A stretch of DNA of 64,000 nucleotides from Actinopolyspora erythraea (GCF_002263515.1 NZ_CP022752.1:3472001-3536000); one strand, 5' to 3'; shown: positions 32,513 to 41,870, counted from the first letter of the stretch. A program made the numbers and translations. Notes: generated by a model from the letters alone, not told the origin.

Positions 32513-35500
32513 CTAGTTCTCACCGCTGGTGGCCCCGTACTGCTTTCCGAGGAATCCGGATTCCTCGAAGTAGTCCAGGTAGAGGTCGATGAGTTCGACG
32601 TCCACCGGAGGGCAGTGCAGCCCCGAACCGGCCAGTGCCCGTTCGAGGTTCTCCCGCCCGAAGCGGGGAAAAGTACCGGCGAAGTACATCTCCTTGATCG
32701 ACATGTCACCGGTGTTGGCCGTTCCCGCGAACATCGGCATGAACGGCGCGAGGGATGATTCGGGGTGCGCCGAGACGTGGCGCGACATCTCCGCGACCCA
32801 CTGGTCGTACGGAACCTGTTCGATCGACCGGCCTCGGGCGCGCAGCCGATCAACCACCAGCCCGAGGCGGGCGTCCTCCGGGTTCGTGACGTTGTAGACA
32901 TGGCCGCGCGGCGGCTCGAAGCGCAAGGCGTGCACCAGGGCCTCGGCCGTGAAGTCCACCGGCACGAAGTCGAGCGGCAGCGGCACGTCGGGGGCCACCC
33001 CCGTTTCCGCGATGGTCCCGAACAGCGCGCACATCATGGTGTCGGTGTTCCAGACACCCCGGTCCCGCGTTCCGGTCACCTCGTAGGGCCGGTAGATGCT
33101 CATCGGCAGACCACGTCGCCAGGCCCGCGAGAGCAGTTGTTCGCACACCCACTTCGTCTCCGGATACCCCATGGAGATGTTCTCCGGATAGCCGGGAAGG
33201 GTGTCCTCCGGTACGTACTCGACACCGGCGGCTCCGCAACCGGCGAGGGTCGCGATGGTCGACACGTAGTGCACGGGCTTGCGGCAGCGGGTTCCCGCCA
33301 GCCGGAGCACCTCGCGCGTACCGCCGACGTTGGGGGCACGCATCCTGGAATAGGGGTAGACGAAGTTCACGTACGAGCCGTTGTGCAGGATCGCGTCGAT
33401 CCGGCTCGCCAACTCGTCGAAACGGTCCCCGAGCCCCAGCGAGGGCATCTCGAGATCACCGGCCACCGGCACGACGCGGTGCCTGGCACCGTCGAGTTCC
33501 AGTCCGTAGCGGCGCATGTTCCCCAGGATTCGGGTGAACGCCTCCTGGTCGTCCGCCGCGCGGGTCAGGCAGTGAACCGTCGCCTCGGTACGGCGCAGCA
33601 ACCTGTCGAGCAGGAAGGCGCCGAGGAATCCGGTGGGGCCGGTGAGCAGCACGTCGTCCAGCTTTCCCTCGGGGACGGCTTCGAGTCCGTCGAACCGCAG
33701 ATCCGGATCCAGCCGGGCCTCCTCGCGCAGGTCGAACCGCTCGTGCCGCTCACTGGTGGCCCGGCCCGCACCCCGCCGGATCTCCTCCAGCCGCTCGGAG
33801 AACTCGGCCACCGTCGGGTTGGAGAGCATGTGGTGGACGAGCTCGTTGCCGTAACCGGAGGAAAGCCCCAGGGACTCCTCCAACTCGACTACGAATCTCG
33901 TGAGCCGTAGGGAATGCCCACCGAGCCCGAAGAAGTCGTCCCGGCGCCCGATGCCGGAAACCCCGAGCGCCGTCTCCCAGAGGGAGGCCACCAACCGTTC
34001 GGTGTCGGTTCGGGGCGGTTCCCCGGTGGATACGCGCTCGGCCTCCGGATCCGGCAACCGCGAACGATCCACCTTCCCGCTCCGGTTGAGCGGCAACGAG
34101 TCGACCGGCCGCAGCGCGGCGGGAACCATGAAGCCGGGCAGCCGGTCCCGCAGGTGCCGTGTGAGACGCCCCTTGAGGTCACCGTCCTCCCCGGCCTCGT
34201 CCGCGGTACTCCGCCGCATCGGCAGCACCCAGGCCACCACTCGTTCCCGCCCGGTTCCGCTACCACGCAGCTCCACCACACTCTCGCGGACCTCGGGGTG
34301 GGCACCGAGCGCGCTCTCGATGTCACCGAGCTCGATCCGGAACCCCCGGATCTTGACCTGCCGGTCGTCCCGTCCCAGGAACTCGATGTCACCGTCGGGA
34401 CGCAACCGGGCCCGGTCGCCCGTGCGGTACAGCCGGGCTCGCGGATCCGACGCGAAGGGATCCGACACGAAGCTCCGCCGCGTCAGCTCCGGATCCCCGT
34501 AGTAGCCCTTCGCCACTCCGTCGCCACCGACGCAGAGCTCCCCCACCTCCCAGAACTCGGTGAGCGACAGGTCCTGCCTGAGGACGTAGGCCGTGGAATT
34601 GGCGATCGGTTTTCCGATGGGCACGTACTCGGCCTCTCCGGAGAACCGCTCGAACTCGTACGTGGTGGACAGCACGGAGTTCTCGGTGGGGCCGTACCCG
34701 TTCAGGAAGTGCTCGGGCTTGCCGTTGTCGATCACGGCGCGGACGATGTTGGGGTTCAGCGCGTCACCGCCGCAGATCAGGTACCGCAGCTGCGAGAACA
34801 TCCCGGGACGCTGTCCGCCCAACTCGTGGAAGACCCCGGCGCTCAACCACATAACGGTGGCCCCCTCCCGCCGGATGCGGTCGGCGAGCCCATCCGGCGA
34901 GAGCAGCGTCTCGGTCCGGACGAACACCAACCGGGCGCCGTTGAGCAGCGCCCCGAAGATCTCCAGGCAGGAGACGTCGAACGCGAGGTTGGTGGTTCCG
35001 AGCACCGTGTCCCGCGGCCCCAGGTCCATGTAGTCGGTCCCACGCACCAGTCGGACGATGCCGCGGTGCGGCACCTCCACCGCCTTGGGGTTACCGCTGG
35101 ACCCCGAAGTGAAAATGAGGTAGGCACTGTCGGTGGCTCGCACCGGGACCTCGGGAGGCGGCGCGGAGCCCGCGGCGTCTATGACTACTCCGGTGCGCTT
35201 CCGGGACAGGCGGGGAAACCGTTCGGTGGTGGTGGCCACGACCCGGATGTCCGCCCTGTCGCACATCTCCGACAGCCTGGTGTCCGGGTAGGACGGATCC
35301 AGTGGGACATAGGCCGCTCCGGCCTTCAACGCACCGAGCACCGCGACCACGGCGTGCGCGGAGACCGGTTCGAGGACACCGACGTGGTCGCCCGGGGCCA
35401 CACCGGCTTCGACGAGTCCTCGGGCCAGTGCGTTGGCGGCCGCGTCGAGCTCGGCGTAGGTCAGCCGGAAGGTGCCGTCGTCGACCGCCGGGGCCTGAGG

Positions 35501-35620
35501 AGCTCGTGCCGCCTGTTGTTCGAACAGCAGGTGGATCGGGTGCTGCCTCGGGTACTCGGTCGCGGTCGCGTTGCACTCGGCTACGACATGGTCACGCGTC
35601 GGCGAGTTCGTGGTCGTCAC
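32513..35620 (-). CDS. Single-module NRPS-like reductase, A-T-R (adenylation-thiolation-thioester reductase)
   Basis: The 1035-residue enzyme has an adenylation domain (about 25-525: YLIFTSGSSGNPKA, NGYGPTEN, YRTGDRARLRPDGDIEFLGR, NRSGK with Lys516), a carrier domain with Ser570 in LGGHS, and a thioester reductase domain (about 655-1035: GPTGFLG at 661-667, YVSTIATLAG, GYPETKW with the catalytic Tyr/Lys). There is no condensation domain. It should activate one carboxylic or amino acid and release it as aldehyde or alcohol using NAD(P)H. By hand alignment to GrsA the selectivity residues read D-V-L-G-I-G-G-V-L-K, a code I do not recognise. The start is GTG 35620 with GGAG upstream, overlapping the TenA-like gene by 29 nt. 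Confidence 0.9.
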   Translation of the reverse strand: MTTTNSPTRDHVVAECNATATEYPRQHPIHLLFEQQAARAPQAPAVDDGTFRLTYAELDAAANALARGLVEAGVAPGDHVGVLEPVSAHAVVAVLGALKAGAAYVPLDPSYPDTRLSEMCDRADIRVVATTTERFPRLSRKRTGVVIDAAGSAPPPEVPVRATDSAYLIFTSGSSGNPKAVEVPHRGIVRLVRGTDYMDLGPRDTVLGTTNLAFDVSCLEIFGALLNGARLVFVRTETLLSPDGLADRIRREGATVMWLSAGVFHELGGQRPGMFSQLRYLICGGDALNPNIVRAVIDNGKPEHFLNGYGPTENSVLSTTYEFERFSGEAEYVPIGKPIANSTAYVLRQDLSLTEFWEVGELCVGGDGVAKGYYGDPELTRRSFVSDPFASDPRARLYRTGDRARLRPDGDIEFLGRDDRQVKIRGFRIELGDIESALGAHPEVRESVVELRGSGTGRERVVAWVLPMRRSTADEAGEDGDLKGRLTRHLRDRLPGFMVPAALRPVDSLPLNRSGKVDRSRLPDPEAERVSTGEPPRTDTERLVASLWETALGVSGIGRRDDFFGLGGHSLRLTRFVVELEESLGLSSGYGNELVHHMLSNPTVAEFSERLEEIRRGAGRATSERHERFDLREEARLDPDLRFDGLEAVPEGKLDDVLLTGPTGFLGAFLLDRLLRRTEATVHCLTRAADDQEAFTRILGNMRRYGLELDGARHRVVPVAGDLEMPSLGLGDRFDELASRIDAILHNGSYVNFVYPYSRMRAPNVGGTREVLRLAGTRCRKPVHYVSTIATLAGCGAAGVEYVPEDTLPGYPENISMGYPETKWVCEQLLSRAWRRGLPMSIYRPYEVTGTRDRGVWNTDTMMCALFGTIAETGVAPDVPLPLDFVPVDFTAEALVHALRFEPPRGHVYNVTNPEDARLGLVVDRLRARGRSIEQVPYDQWVAEMSRHVSAHPESSLAPFMPMFAGTANTGDMSIKEMYFAGTFPRFGRENLERALAGSGLHCPPVDVELIDLYLDYFEESGFLGKQYGATSGEN

Positions 35621-36296
35621 GGATCGACTCCTTTGTCGGCGATGAGGCGGCCAGCAACCAGAAATCAGACAGGCTCATCCGGAAGTCCTCGACGGTGGCG
35701 GAAACGACCGAGGGGTCCTCACCGTCGGCCAGCCCGGCCTCCACCACCTCGACGGCCTGGGCCAGCAGTGTTCGCGGAGGTTCCGCGTAGGCGGCGAAGT
35801 ACTCCGCGAAGGCGGTGGCGAAGTCGCCCTCGGAACGCAGCGCGTGCGCGAAGAGAGCGCACTGCTTTCCCCAGGAGATCATCGCGACGTGGAGCGCCGC
35901 GGCCACTTCGGCACGGCCACCGAGCAGCGCGGAACGGCAGAGCACCCGTTCGAAGGAACGAATCCCCGCCGGAGACCGGCTCTGGACCCACGAGGAGAAC
36001 CCCGGAGCCCCCTCGACCAGTCGTGTCAGGCAGACACGACTCGAAACGGCGGCCGAAGCCAGTGAGAGGAAGAACCCGGCGGGACCGGACTCGTCGAACC
36101 TGCTCGCCAGGACGGTGAACACGCGCTGCTGCGCGCACAGCGCCGCGTGCTCCTGTCCGACCACCGCGGGCAGCATTCCAGCGGCACGTTCACCGGCGTT
36201 TCCGCCCAGCACGTGCCGCAACGTCTCCAGTCCCGGATTGTTCGCTTCCTCGTCCAACCGTCGAACCAAGGAACGAGCATCCCCGTTGACTCCCAT
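35592..36296 (-). CDS. TenA/PqqC-like all-helical protein
   Basis: This 234-residue helical protein, first gene of the operon, resembles the TenA/heme-oxygenase-like fold (HVAMISWGKQCALFAHALR and the C-terminal TVEDFRMSLSDFWLLA). Members include thiaminases, PqqC and diiron N-oxygenases or desaturases. I cannot find a convincing set of His/Glu/Asp metal ligands, so a metal-oxidase role is only a possibility. ATG 36296 has GGAGAG nine bases upstream. Its 3' end overlaps the A-T-R gene by 29 nt, implying coupled translation and a shared pathway. Confidence 0.6.
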   Translation of the reverse strand: MGVNGDARSLVRRLDEEANNPGLETLRHVLGGNAGERAAGMLPAVVGQEHAALCAQQRVFTVLASRFDESGPAGFFLSLASAAVSSRVCLTRLVEGAPGFSSWVQSRSPAGIRSFERVLCRSALLGGRAEVAAALHVAMISWGKQCALFAHALRSEGDFATAFAEYFAAYAEPPRTLLAQAVEVVEAGLADGEDPSVVSATVEDFRMSLSDFWLLAASSPTKESIRDDHELADA

Positions 36297-36337
36297 GACG
36301 TGCTCTCCAATCGGTTCCCGGCGTTGCCTTTCCTTGA

Positions 36338-36366
36338 TGGCACGTCGAGCTGATTCGGAGCTGACA
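36338..36366 (-). promoter_or_regulatory. SARP-type repeats of the A-T-R operon promoter
   Basis: On the minus strand the heptamers TGTCAGC (36366-36360) and AATCAGC (36355-36349) are spaced by 4 nt, with a weaker CGTGCCA continuing the 11-bp period (36344-36338). The first heptamer matches TGTCAGT at the decarboxylase promoter. The box lies about 45-70 bp upstream of the TenA-like start. A good -10 box is not obvious. Confidence 0.65.
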
Positions 36367-36433
36367 CGTCGCTTACAACCGGGCAGGCCGAAGGCGCGGA
36401 ACGCACCGGAGGGAACGGACTTACCATGATCCG

Positions 36434-37825
36434 GTGCCCGCTCTCGAGGATTCCGCCGACGGCTCGACCAGCGCCACCTTCACCGGGCACGGGCACGGAC
36501 ACGGACACTCGGCTCCCCCCGCCTCACAACGCACCAGACGGCTGCTGACCGCGGTGCTGACGCCGTTCGCGCTGGCCGCCGTGCTCGGCGCGGTGCTGCT
36601 CTACCCATTCGGGCAGGCCTCGACGCCCGAGGCCCAAGAGGGATTCACCCGCGACCCGGTGGACGGCTCCGTGGTCGCGGCACGCACCGCCTCCTGCACC
36701 ACTGGCGGGACCACCGCGCGGCGCACCGGCAGCGCGGCGGACTGCGTGCTGCTCCGCGTCGAGTTGCGAAGCGGTCCGGCGTCCGGGCGCACGATCGAAC
36801 AACGGCTTCCGAAGGAGCCGACCACCCCGGAGTTCGCGGTGGGAGACGAGGTCGTGCTCTCCTACTCCGGCGACTCGCCCCGGGAATCCACCTCGTACCG
36901 GATAGTGGACTACCAGCGGGGTGGTTGGCTGCTGCTCCTCGTCGGCCTGTTCTGCGCGGCGGTGCTCGCGCTGGGACGGCTCCGGGGAGCGGCCTCGCTG
37001 CTGGCGCTCGCGCTGACCTTCGGCGTGCTGACCGGATTCGTGCTCCCTGCGATCCTGGCCGGGGCGAACCCCCTGGCTGTCGCCGTGGTGGGCGCGGGGT
37101 TGATCATGTTCTGCGCGCTGTACACCACGCACGGTTTCTCGGCACGCACCTCCACCGCCGTGCTGGGAACACTGGCGAGCCTGACCCTGATCGGCCTGCT
37201 CAGCGCGGGATTCGCCGGCCTGACCCGGCTGACCGGACTGGACGAGTCCACCTCGGCCCTGATAGGCGCCCTCGGGCACGACATCGACGCGCGGGGGCTG
37301 CTGCTGGCGGGAGTCGTGATCGGCGCGCTGGGCGTGCTCGACGACGTGACCGTCACCCAGACCAGCGCGGTGTGGGAGCTGCACCACGCCAATCCCGGCC
37401 TGCGCTGGAAGGAGCTCTACTCGGCCGCGCTGCGGATCGGCCGGGACCACGTCGCTTCCTCGGTGAACACGCTCGTGCTGGCCTACGCGGGCACGGCCCT
37501 GCCGCTGCTGCTTACCTACACGCTGTCCGGTCAGTCCTTCGGCGAGATCGCCACGACCCAGGACGTCGCCCAGGAAGTGGTGCGGACCCTGGTGGGGAGC
37601 CTGGGGCTCATCGCGGCCGTCCCGCTGACCACGGCCATCGCCGCGGCGGTGGTGCTCGGCGAGAGCGGGGCGGACCGTCACGGCGGCACCCAGCGGTCCG
37701 AGCCACGCCCCCGGGAGGGAACCTCGGGAGTCGTCGGGGTCGTGCGCCGGGCAGCGGCGGAGGGAGCCACTCGTGCGGTGCTCGCCGACCGGGAACCACG
37801 GCGCCACCCCCAGCCGCGGCGCTGA
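36434..37825 (+). CDS. YibE/F family membrane protein
   Basis: The 463-residue protein starts with a cytoplasmic tail containing a GHGHGHGHS run (possible metal binding) and a membrane helix near 35-55. An extracytoplasmic segment of about 105 residues precedes at least six more membrane helices. LDDVTVTQTSAVWELHHANP is the hallmark of YibE/F proteins, whose function is unknown in most bacteria. Start GTG 36434 has no close ribosome-binding site; GGAGGG is about 20 nt away. It is divergent from the biosynthetic operon and probably unrelated to it. Confidence 0.82.
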   Translation: MPALEDSADGSTSATFTGHGHGHGHSAPPASQRTRRLLTAVLTPFALAAVLGAVLLYPFGQASTPEAQEGFTRDPVDGSVVAARTASCTTGGTTARRTGSAADCVLLRVELRSGPASGRTIEQRLPKEPTTPEFAVGDEVVLSYSGDSPRESTSYRIVDYQRGGWLLLLVGLFCAAVLALGRLRGAASLLALALTFGVLTGFVLPAILAGANPLAVAVVGAGLIMFCALYTTHGFSARTSTAVLGTLASLTLIGLLSAGFAGLTRLTGLDESTSALIGALGHDIDARGLLLAGVVIGALGVLDDVTVTQTSAVWELHHANPGLRWKELYSAALRIGRDHVASSVNTLVLAYAGTALPLLLTYTLSGQSFGEIATTQDVAQEVVRTLVGSLGLIAAVPLTTAIAAAVVLGESGADRHGGTQRSEPRPREGTSGVVGVVRRAAAEGATRAVLADREPRRHPQPRR

Positions 37826-37897
37826 GCCCCGTCGCGGTCGGCCACCCCGGGGCCGGTCTCGGCCCCGGAGCGTCCCGGGCGCCGGGAAACGGCGGGC

Positions 37898-38542
37898 TCA
37901 GTCCAGCATGGCCACGAACTTCGCCACGTCGGTGTTGGAGACCCGCCGAGCCACCCCGCCCCCGGGGACCGCCGAGGCCAGCCTGTACAGCGGGCGGTCC
38001 GCGGCGGCGTCGCCACGTGCCTCCGCCTTGAGCTGTGCCACGATCAGTTCCGAGAGCACCAGGGCGCGGGTGTCCCCGGTCCCCGCCAGCGTGTCGGCCA
38101 ACCGCCGCAGCGGGTAGATCCCGAGCTCCTTGCCACCGGTGCCCGCGTACATCGCCAGCGCCACGTTCAGCGTGCGGTGCCGGGGCGGGCCGGTGACCAC
38201 CAGACTGATCGTGCGGGTGCCCCGGATGTCGGTAATCAGCACGTCCAACGCGGTGGCCCGCGAGAGATCGACCCGGCGCGTGCCGAAGGCACGTGCTGCC
38301 ACTTCGCTGCCACGCAGCCAGTAGGTCTTCCGCGCCTCGCCGAAGGCCATCAGCAGCAGCGGCAGCGCCAGCACGGTCATCGGGACGAAGAAACCGGCGG
38401 TTCCGGCGAACAGCCCGGCGATGCCGCCGATCGCCGCGCCGACCACGACAGCGGCGATCGCGACACTGATCGCCCGCCTGCGGACCACGCGGCGATCGAG
38501 CAGATCCAGCGGGACGGCCTCCTCGGACTGTTGCTCGCTCAT
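37898..38542 (-). CDS. Membrane protein of unknown function following hisS
   Basis: The 214-residue protein has two adjacent hydrophobic segments (about residues 25-50 and 52-68) and then a soluble PH-like/beta-rich region. It begins at ATG 38542 within an ATGA overlap with the hisS stop, so it is translationally coupled to hisS. Similar conserved hypothetical proteins occur after hisS in Pseudonocardiales; no function is known. Confidence 0.75.
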   Translation of the reverse strand: MSEQQSEEAVPLDLLDRRVVRRRAISVAIAAVVVGAAIGGIAGLFAGTAGFFVPMTVLALPLLLMAFGEARKTYWLRGSEVAARAFGTRRVDLSRATALDVLITDIRGTRTISLVVTGPPRHRTLNVALAMYAGTGGKELGIYPLRRLADTLAGTGDTRALVLSELIVAQLKAEARGDAAADRPLYRLASAVPGGGVARRVSNTDVAKFVAMLD

Positions 38543-39800
38543 CCGGACAGCACCGTCCGCGCCTTCTCCACCACCGAGGACAGCGGCACGCTCTCCTGCT
38601 GCCCACCGGCCAGGTCCTTCAGCTGTGCCGAGTCCTCGGCCAGATCCCGCTCCCCCAGCACCAGCGCGTAGCGGGCCCCGGAGCGGTCGGCCGCCTTCAT
38701 GGCTCCCTTGAGTCCCTTGCCGCCGTAGGCGATCTCCACCCGGATCCCGGCGTGGCGCAGCTGCCCGGCCAACGAGACCAGTCGCCGTTTCGCCTGCTCC
38801 CCGAGGGGCACGCAGTAGATGTCGCAACGGGACTGATCACCGGGTGGACTCCCTCCACCTCGCAGGCGAGCATGGTGCGGTCCAGCCCGAGTCCGAATCC
38901 CACTCCGGACAGTTCCGCCCCACCGAGATCGGCCATCAGTCCGTCGTAACGACCGCCCCCGCCGATACCGGACTGTGCCCCGAGGCCGTCGTGGACGAAC
39001 TCGAAGGTGGTCTTGGTGTAGTAGTCCAGGCCACGGACCAGCCGGGGGTTCTCGGTGAACGGCACGCCGAGGTCCCGCAGGTGCGTCTTGACCCGCTCGT
39101 AGTGCTCGGCGGCCTGTTGGGAGAGGTGGTCGGCCATCAACGGGGCGTCGGCGACCATCTCGCGGACCTCCGGCCGCTTGTCGTCGAGCACCCGCAGCGG
39201 GTTGAGCTCCACCCGACGGCGGGTCTCCTCGTCCAGCGGCAGCCCCCGCAGAAACTCCTGCAGCTTGGCACGGTACTCCGGACGACAGCTGTCATCGCCC
39301 AACGAGGTGAGCTCGATGCGGTGCCCGGTCAGGCCCAGCCTGCGGTAGCCCTCGTCGGCCACGGCGATCACCTCGGCGTCCAGGGCGGGGTCGTCCACGC
39401 CGATGGCCTCCACCCCGACTTGCTGCAACTGGCGGTACCGCCCGGCCTGCGGCCGTTCGTACCGGAAGAACGCGCCGCTGTAGTACAACTTGAGCGGCAA
39501 CTGCCCACGGTCGAGACCGTGCTCGATGACCGAGCGGATCACCCCCGCCGTTCCCTCGGGGCGCAGCGTGATCGAACGTCCGCCCTGATCCGGGAAGGTG
39601 TACATCTCCTTGGTGACCACGTCGGTGGATTCACCCACCCCGCGCGCGAACAGCGCGGTGTCCTCGAACAACGGCAGTTCGATGTAGCCGTACCCGGCTC
39701 GGCGCGCCGCTTCGCCGAGGGTTTCGCGCACCGCGAGGAACCGCGCGGACTCCGGGGGGTAGTACTCGGGAATGCCCTTGGGGGCGGCAAACGTGCTCAT
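38539..39800 (-). pseudogene. hisS: Histidine-tRNA ligase, with apparent single-base frameshift
   Basis: HisRS is essential. Residues 1 to about 325 ([38 protein letters not shown], the histidine-site motif [13 protein letters not shown], and [12 protein letters not shown]) read in one frame. After [14 protein letters not shown] the frame runs into unrelated residues and the anticodon-binding domain ([38 protein letters not shown]) continues in another frame to a stop at 38539. One extra G near 38841-38843 would restore a continuous enzyme of about 420 residues. Because the gene is essential and the rest is intact, a sequencing error or a very recent mutation is likelier than an old pseudogene. 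Confidence 0.85.
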
Positions 39801-39847
39801 GCTGACTTCTTCTGGTCTCGTCGGTCCTGGTTCGCTGTCACGGGCCG

Positions 39848-40531
39848 TCAGTTCGCCGCGTCGTCGGATGTACCCAGCCCCCGCAGGAACGGGTTGCCCG
39901 CGCGCTCACGTCCTATGGTCGTGGTGGTGCCGTGTCCCGGGAGCACCGCCGTCTCGTCGGGGCGCGGCAGGATCTCGCCGCGGAGTGTCTCCAGCATCCG
40001 TTCGTGGTCGCCTCCCGGCAGGTCGGTGCGGCCGATCGCTCCCGCGAACAGCGTGTCGCCGGTCAGCAGCAGCCGTCCCCCCTCCTCGGTGGTCGTCCCG
40101 AACAGCACGGAGCCACCCGTGTGGCCGGGAGCCGGACGCACGTCGAACTCCATGCCCGCCAGGTTCAGCACGGTGTCACCGGACAGCTCGCGCAGGTCGC
40201 CGGGAACCTTCACCGACACACCGTCGAACAACTGCCGCCCCTCCGGGCCGAGCGCGGCCCCGGGGTCGGAGAGCATGTAGCGGTCCGCCGGGTGCACCCA
40301 GGCGGGTATCCCGTAGGACTCGCACAGTTCCCCCGCGGAGAACACGTGGTCGAAGTGCCCGTGGGTCAACAGCACCCCCACGGGGGTGAGCCCGTGGTTG
40401 TCCAACTGCTCGCGCGCCGTCTCGACGGCGTCCTGCCCCGGATCCACCACCACGCACTCACCGCCCTCGTGCGGCGCGAGCACGTAGCAGTTCGCCTGGA
40501 GCTGTCCGACGGGGAAACCAACAACAAGCAC
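39848..40531 (-). CDS. MBL-fold metallo-hydrolase (glyoxalase II-like)
   Basis: The 227-residue protein has the metallo-beta-lactamase motif [14 protein letters not shown], further metal ligands in [10 protein letters not shown] and [19 protein letters not shown], and the C-terminal [12 protein letters not shown]. These features fit hydroxyacylglutathione hydrolase-like or thioesterase-like MBL proteins that lie between hisS and the cyclophilin gene in actinobacteria. The start is GTG 40531. It lies 47 nt upstream of hisS on the same strand. Confidence 0.9.
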   Translation of the reverse strand: MLVVGFPVGQLQANCYVLAPHEGGECVVVDPGQDAVETAREQLDNHGLTPVGVLLTHGHFDHVFSAGELCESYGIPAWVHPADRYMLSDPGAALGPEGRQLFDGVSVKVPGDLRELSGDTVLNLAGMEFDVRPAPGHTGGSVLFGTTTEEGGRLLLTGDTLFAGAIGRTDLPGGDHERMLETLRGEILPRPDETAVLPGHGTTTTIGRERAGNPFLRGLGTSDDAAN

Positions 40532-40760
40532 GGGGTGCTACCTCTTCAGCGCTAGGGGACGTGCGACCGGGAAGCCTCGGCGGCCGAGGAACCGCCCCGC
40601 CACTCACCGACGGACCACCCGGATCACTCCAGTGCTCCCAGCCTAGTCGTGCGGTCTCACGGTTTTCGCACACCGGGCCGTTCTACACTCCCCGGAAAAC
40701 GTGGTCCCGTGGCATCTCCTCGGGACGAACCGACCGACCCCGACCGCGGAGTGGGAACAG

Positions 40761-41621
40761 GTGTCCAGCAACGAACAACGTCGCCAGGCAGCCAAGAGCA
40801 AGCTGGAACGTCAGCTCGCTCGCAGGGAGGAGCAGGCCCGCAGACGCCGGACCGTGGCGGTGACGACCACGATCGTCGTGGTGATCGCGGCGGTGGTGGG
40901 GGTCTATTTCCTGACCCGCACCGGCGGCGGAGGCGACAGCGCCGCGAGCCCCCCGTCGAGCACCACGGCACCGTCCGAGCAGTCGAACTCGGAGCAGATC
41001 TCCATACCGACCGAACTCGCCCCCGCGCCGAGCAGGCCCGAAGCCCTGCCGGACCAGGTTTCGTGCACCTACCGTTCGAAGGGCGAACCGGCCAAGCCGG
41101 TGGAGCCGCCCGAGGACGGAGAGGTCTCGTCGCAGGGGACGGTCCAGGCCACGATCGAGGCGAACGTGGGTACCATCCCGATCACGTTGGACCGCTCGCT
41201 GGCGCCCTGCACGGTCAACAGCTTCACCCACCTCGCCGAGGCGGGGTTCTACGACGACACCCCCTGTCACCGCCTGTCCACCTCGGGGCTGCAGATGCTG
41301 CAGTGCGGTGACCCGACGGGCAAGGGCACCGGTGGCCCCGGTTACCAGTTCGACGACGAGACGTACTCGGACATCCAGTACGGGCGCGGATACCTGGCGA
41401 TGGCCAACTCCGGTGCCGACACCAACGGCAGCCAGTTCTTCATCGTCTACGGCGAGGCACCGCTGGAGTCCAACTACACGGTGTTCGGCACCGTGTCGGA
41501 AGAGGGCCTGAAAGTGGTGGACGAGGTCGCCCGGGCAGGGCACGACGGCTCGTTCTCGACCGCGGGCGGCGGGAAGCCGAACAAGAAGGTCACCTTCGAG
41601 AAGGTGACCGTGAAGTCCTGA
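40761..41621 (+). CDS. Membrane-anchored cyclophilin-type peptidyl-prolyl isomerase
   Basis: The 286-residue protein has an Arg/Lys-rich cytoplasmic N-terminus, one membrane helix (about 32-52), a Ser/Pro linker and a cyclophilin domain from about residue 125. Cyclophilin landmarks are VNSFTHLAEAGFYDDTPCHRL, GYLAMANSGADTNGSQFFIVYG and YTVFGTV. The domain faces outside the membrane and likely assists folding of secreted proteins. GTG 40761 is chosen because GGAG lies nearby upstream and it matches the usual MSSNEQRRQ-type start. It is divergent from the metallo-hydrolase and convergent with relA. Confidence 0.9.
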   Translation: MSSNEQRRQAAKSKLERQLARREEQARRRRTVAVTTTIVVVIAAVVGVYFLTRTGGGGDSAASPPSSTTAPSEQSNSEQISIPTELAPAPSRPEALPDQVSCTYRSKGEPAKPVEPPEDGEVSSQGTVQATIEANVGTIPITLDRSLAPCTVNSFTHLAEAGFYDDTPCHRLSTSGLQMLQCGDPTGKGTGGPGYQFDDETYSDIQYGRGYLAMANSGADTNGSQFFIVYGEAPLESNYTVFGTVSEEGLKVVDEVARAGHDGSFSTAGGGKPNKKVTFEKVTVKS

Positions 41622-41668
41622 TCCGGGAAACCCCGCCTCCAGCAAGCCCCCGGTCGGAACGCCGGAAG

Positions 41669-41696
41669 CGCCCGCGCGGACGAGCCCGCGCGGGCG
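41669..41696. terminator. Bidirectional terminator between ppi and relA
   Basis: CGCCCGCGCGG (41669-41679) and CCGCGCGGGCG (41686-41696) form a perfect 11-bp GC stem with a 6-nt loop between the convergent cyclophilin and relA genes. Confidence 0.75.
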
Positions 41697-41870
41697 TGGT
41701 GCGGGCAGGTGGCGTGGATTTCCCACGAAATCGCCGCGCCGCTGGCGCGAGGAAATCCGGTGCGTGAGTCGGATGCACCAGCCGGGCGGAAAGCGCCACC
41801 CGAAGAAGCGAAGCAACCACGACTGTCCCAACCGGCACCCGCACCGACGAGCAGCCGAACCGAGCGACGG

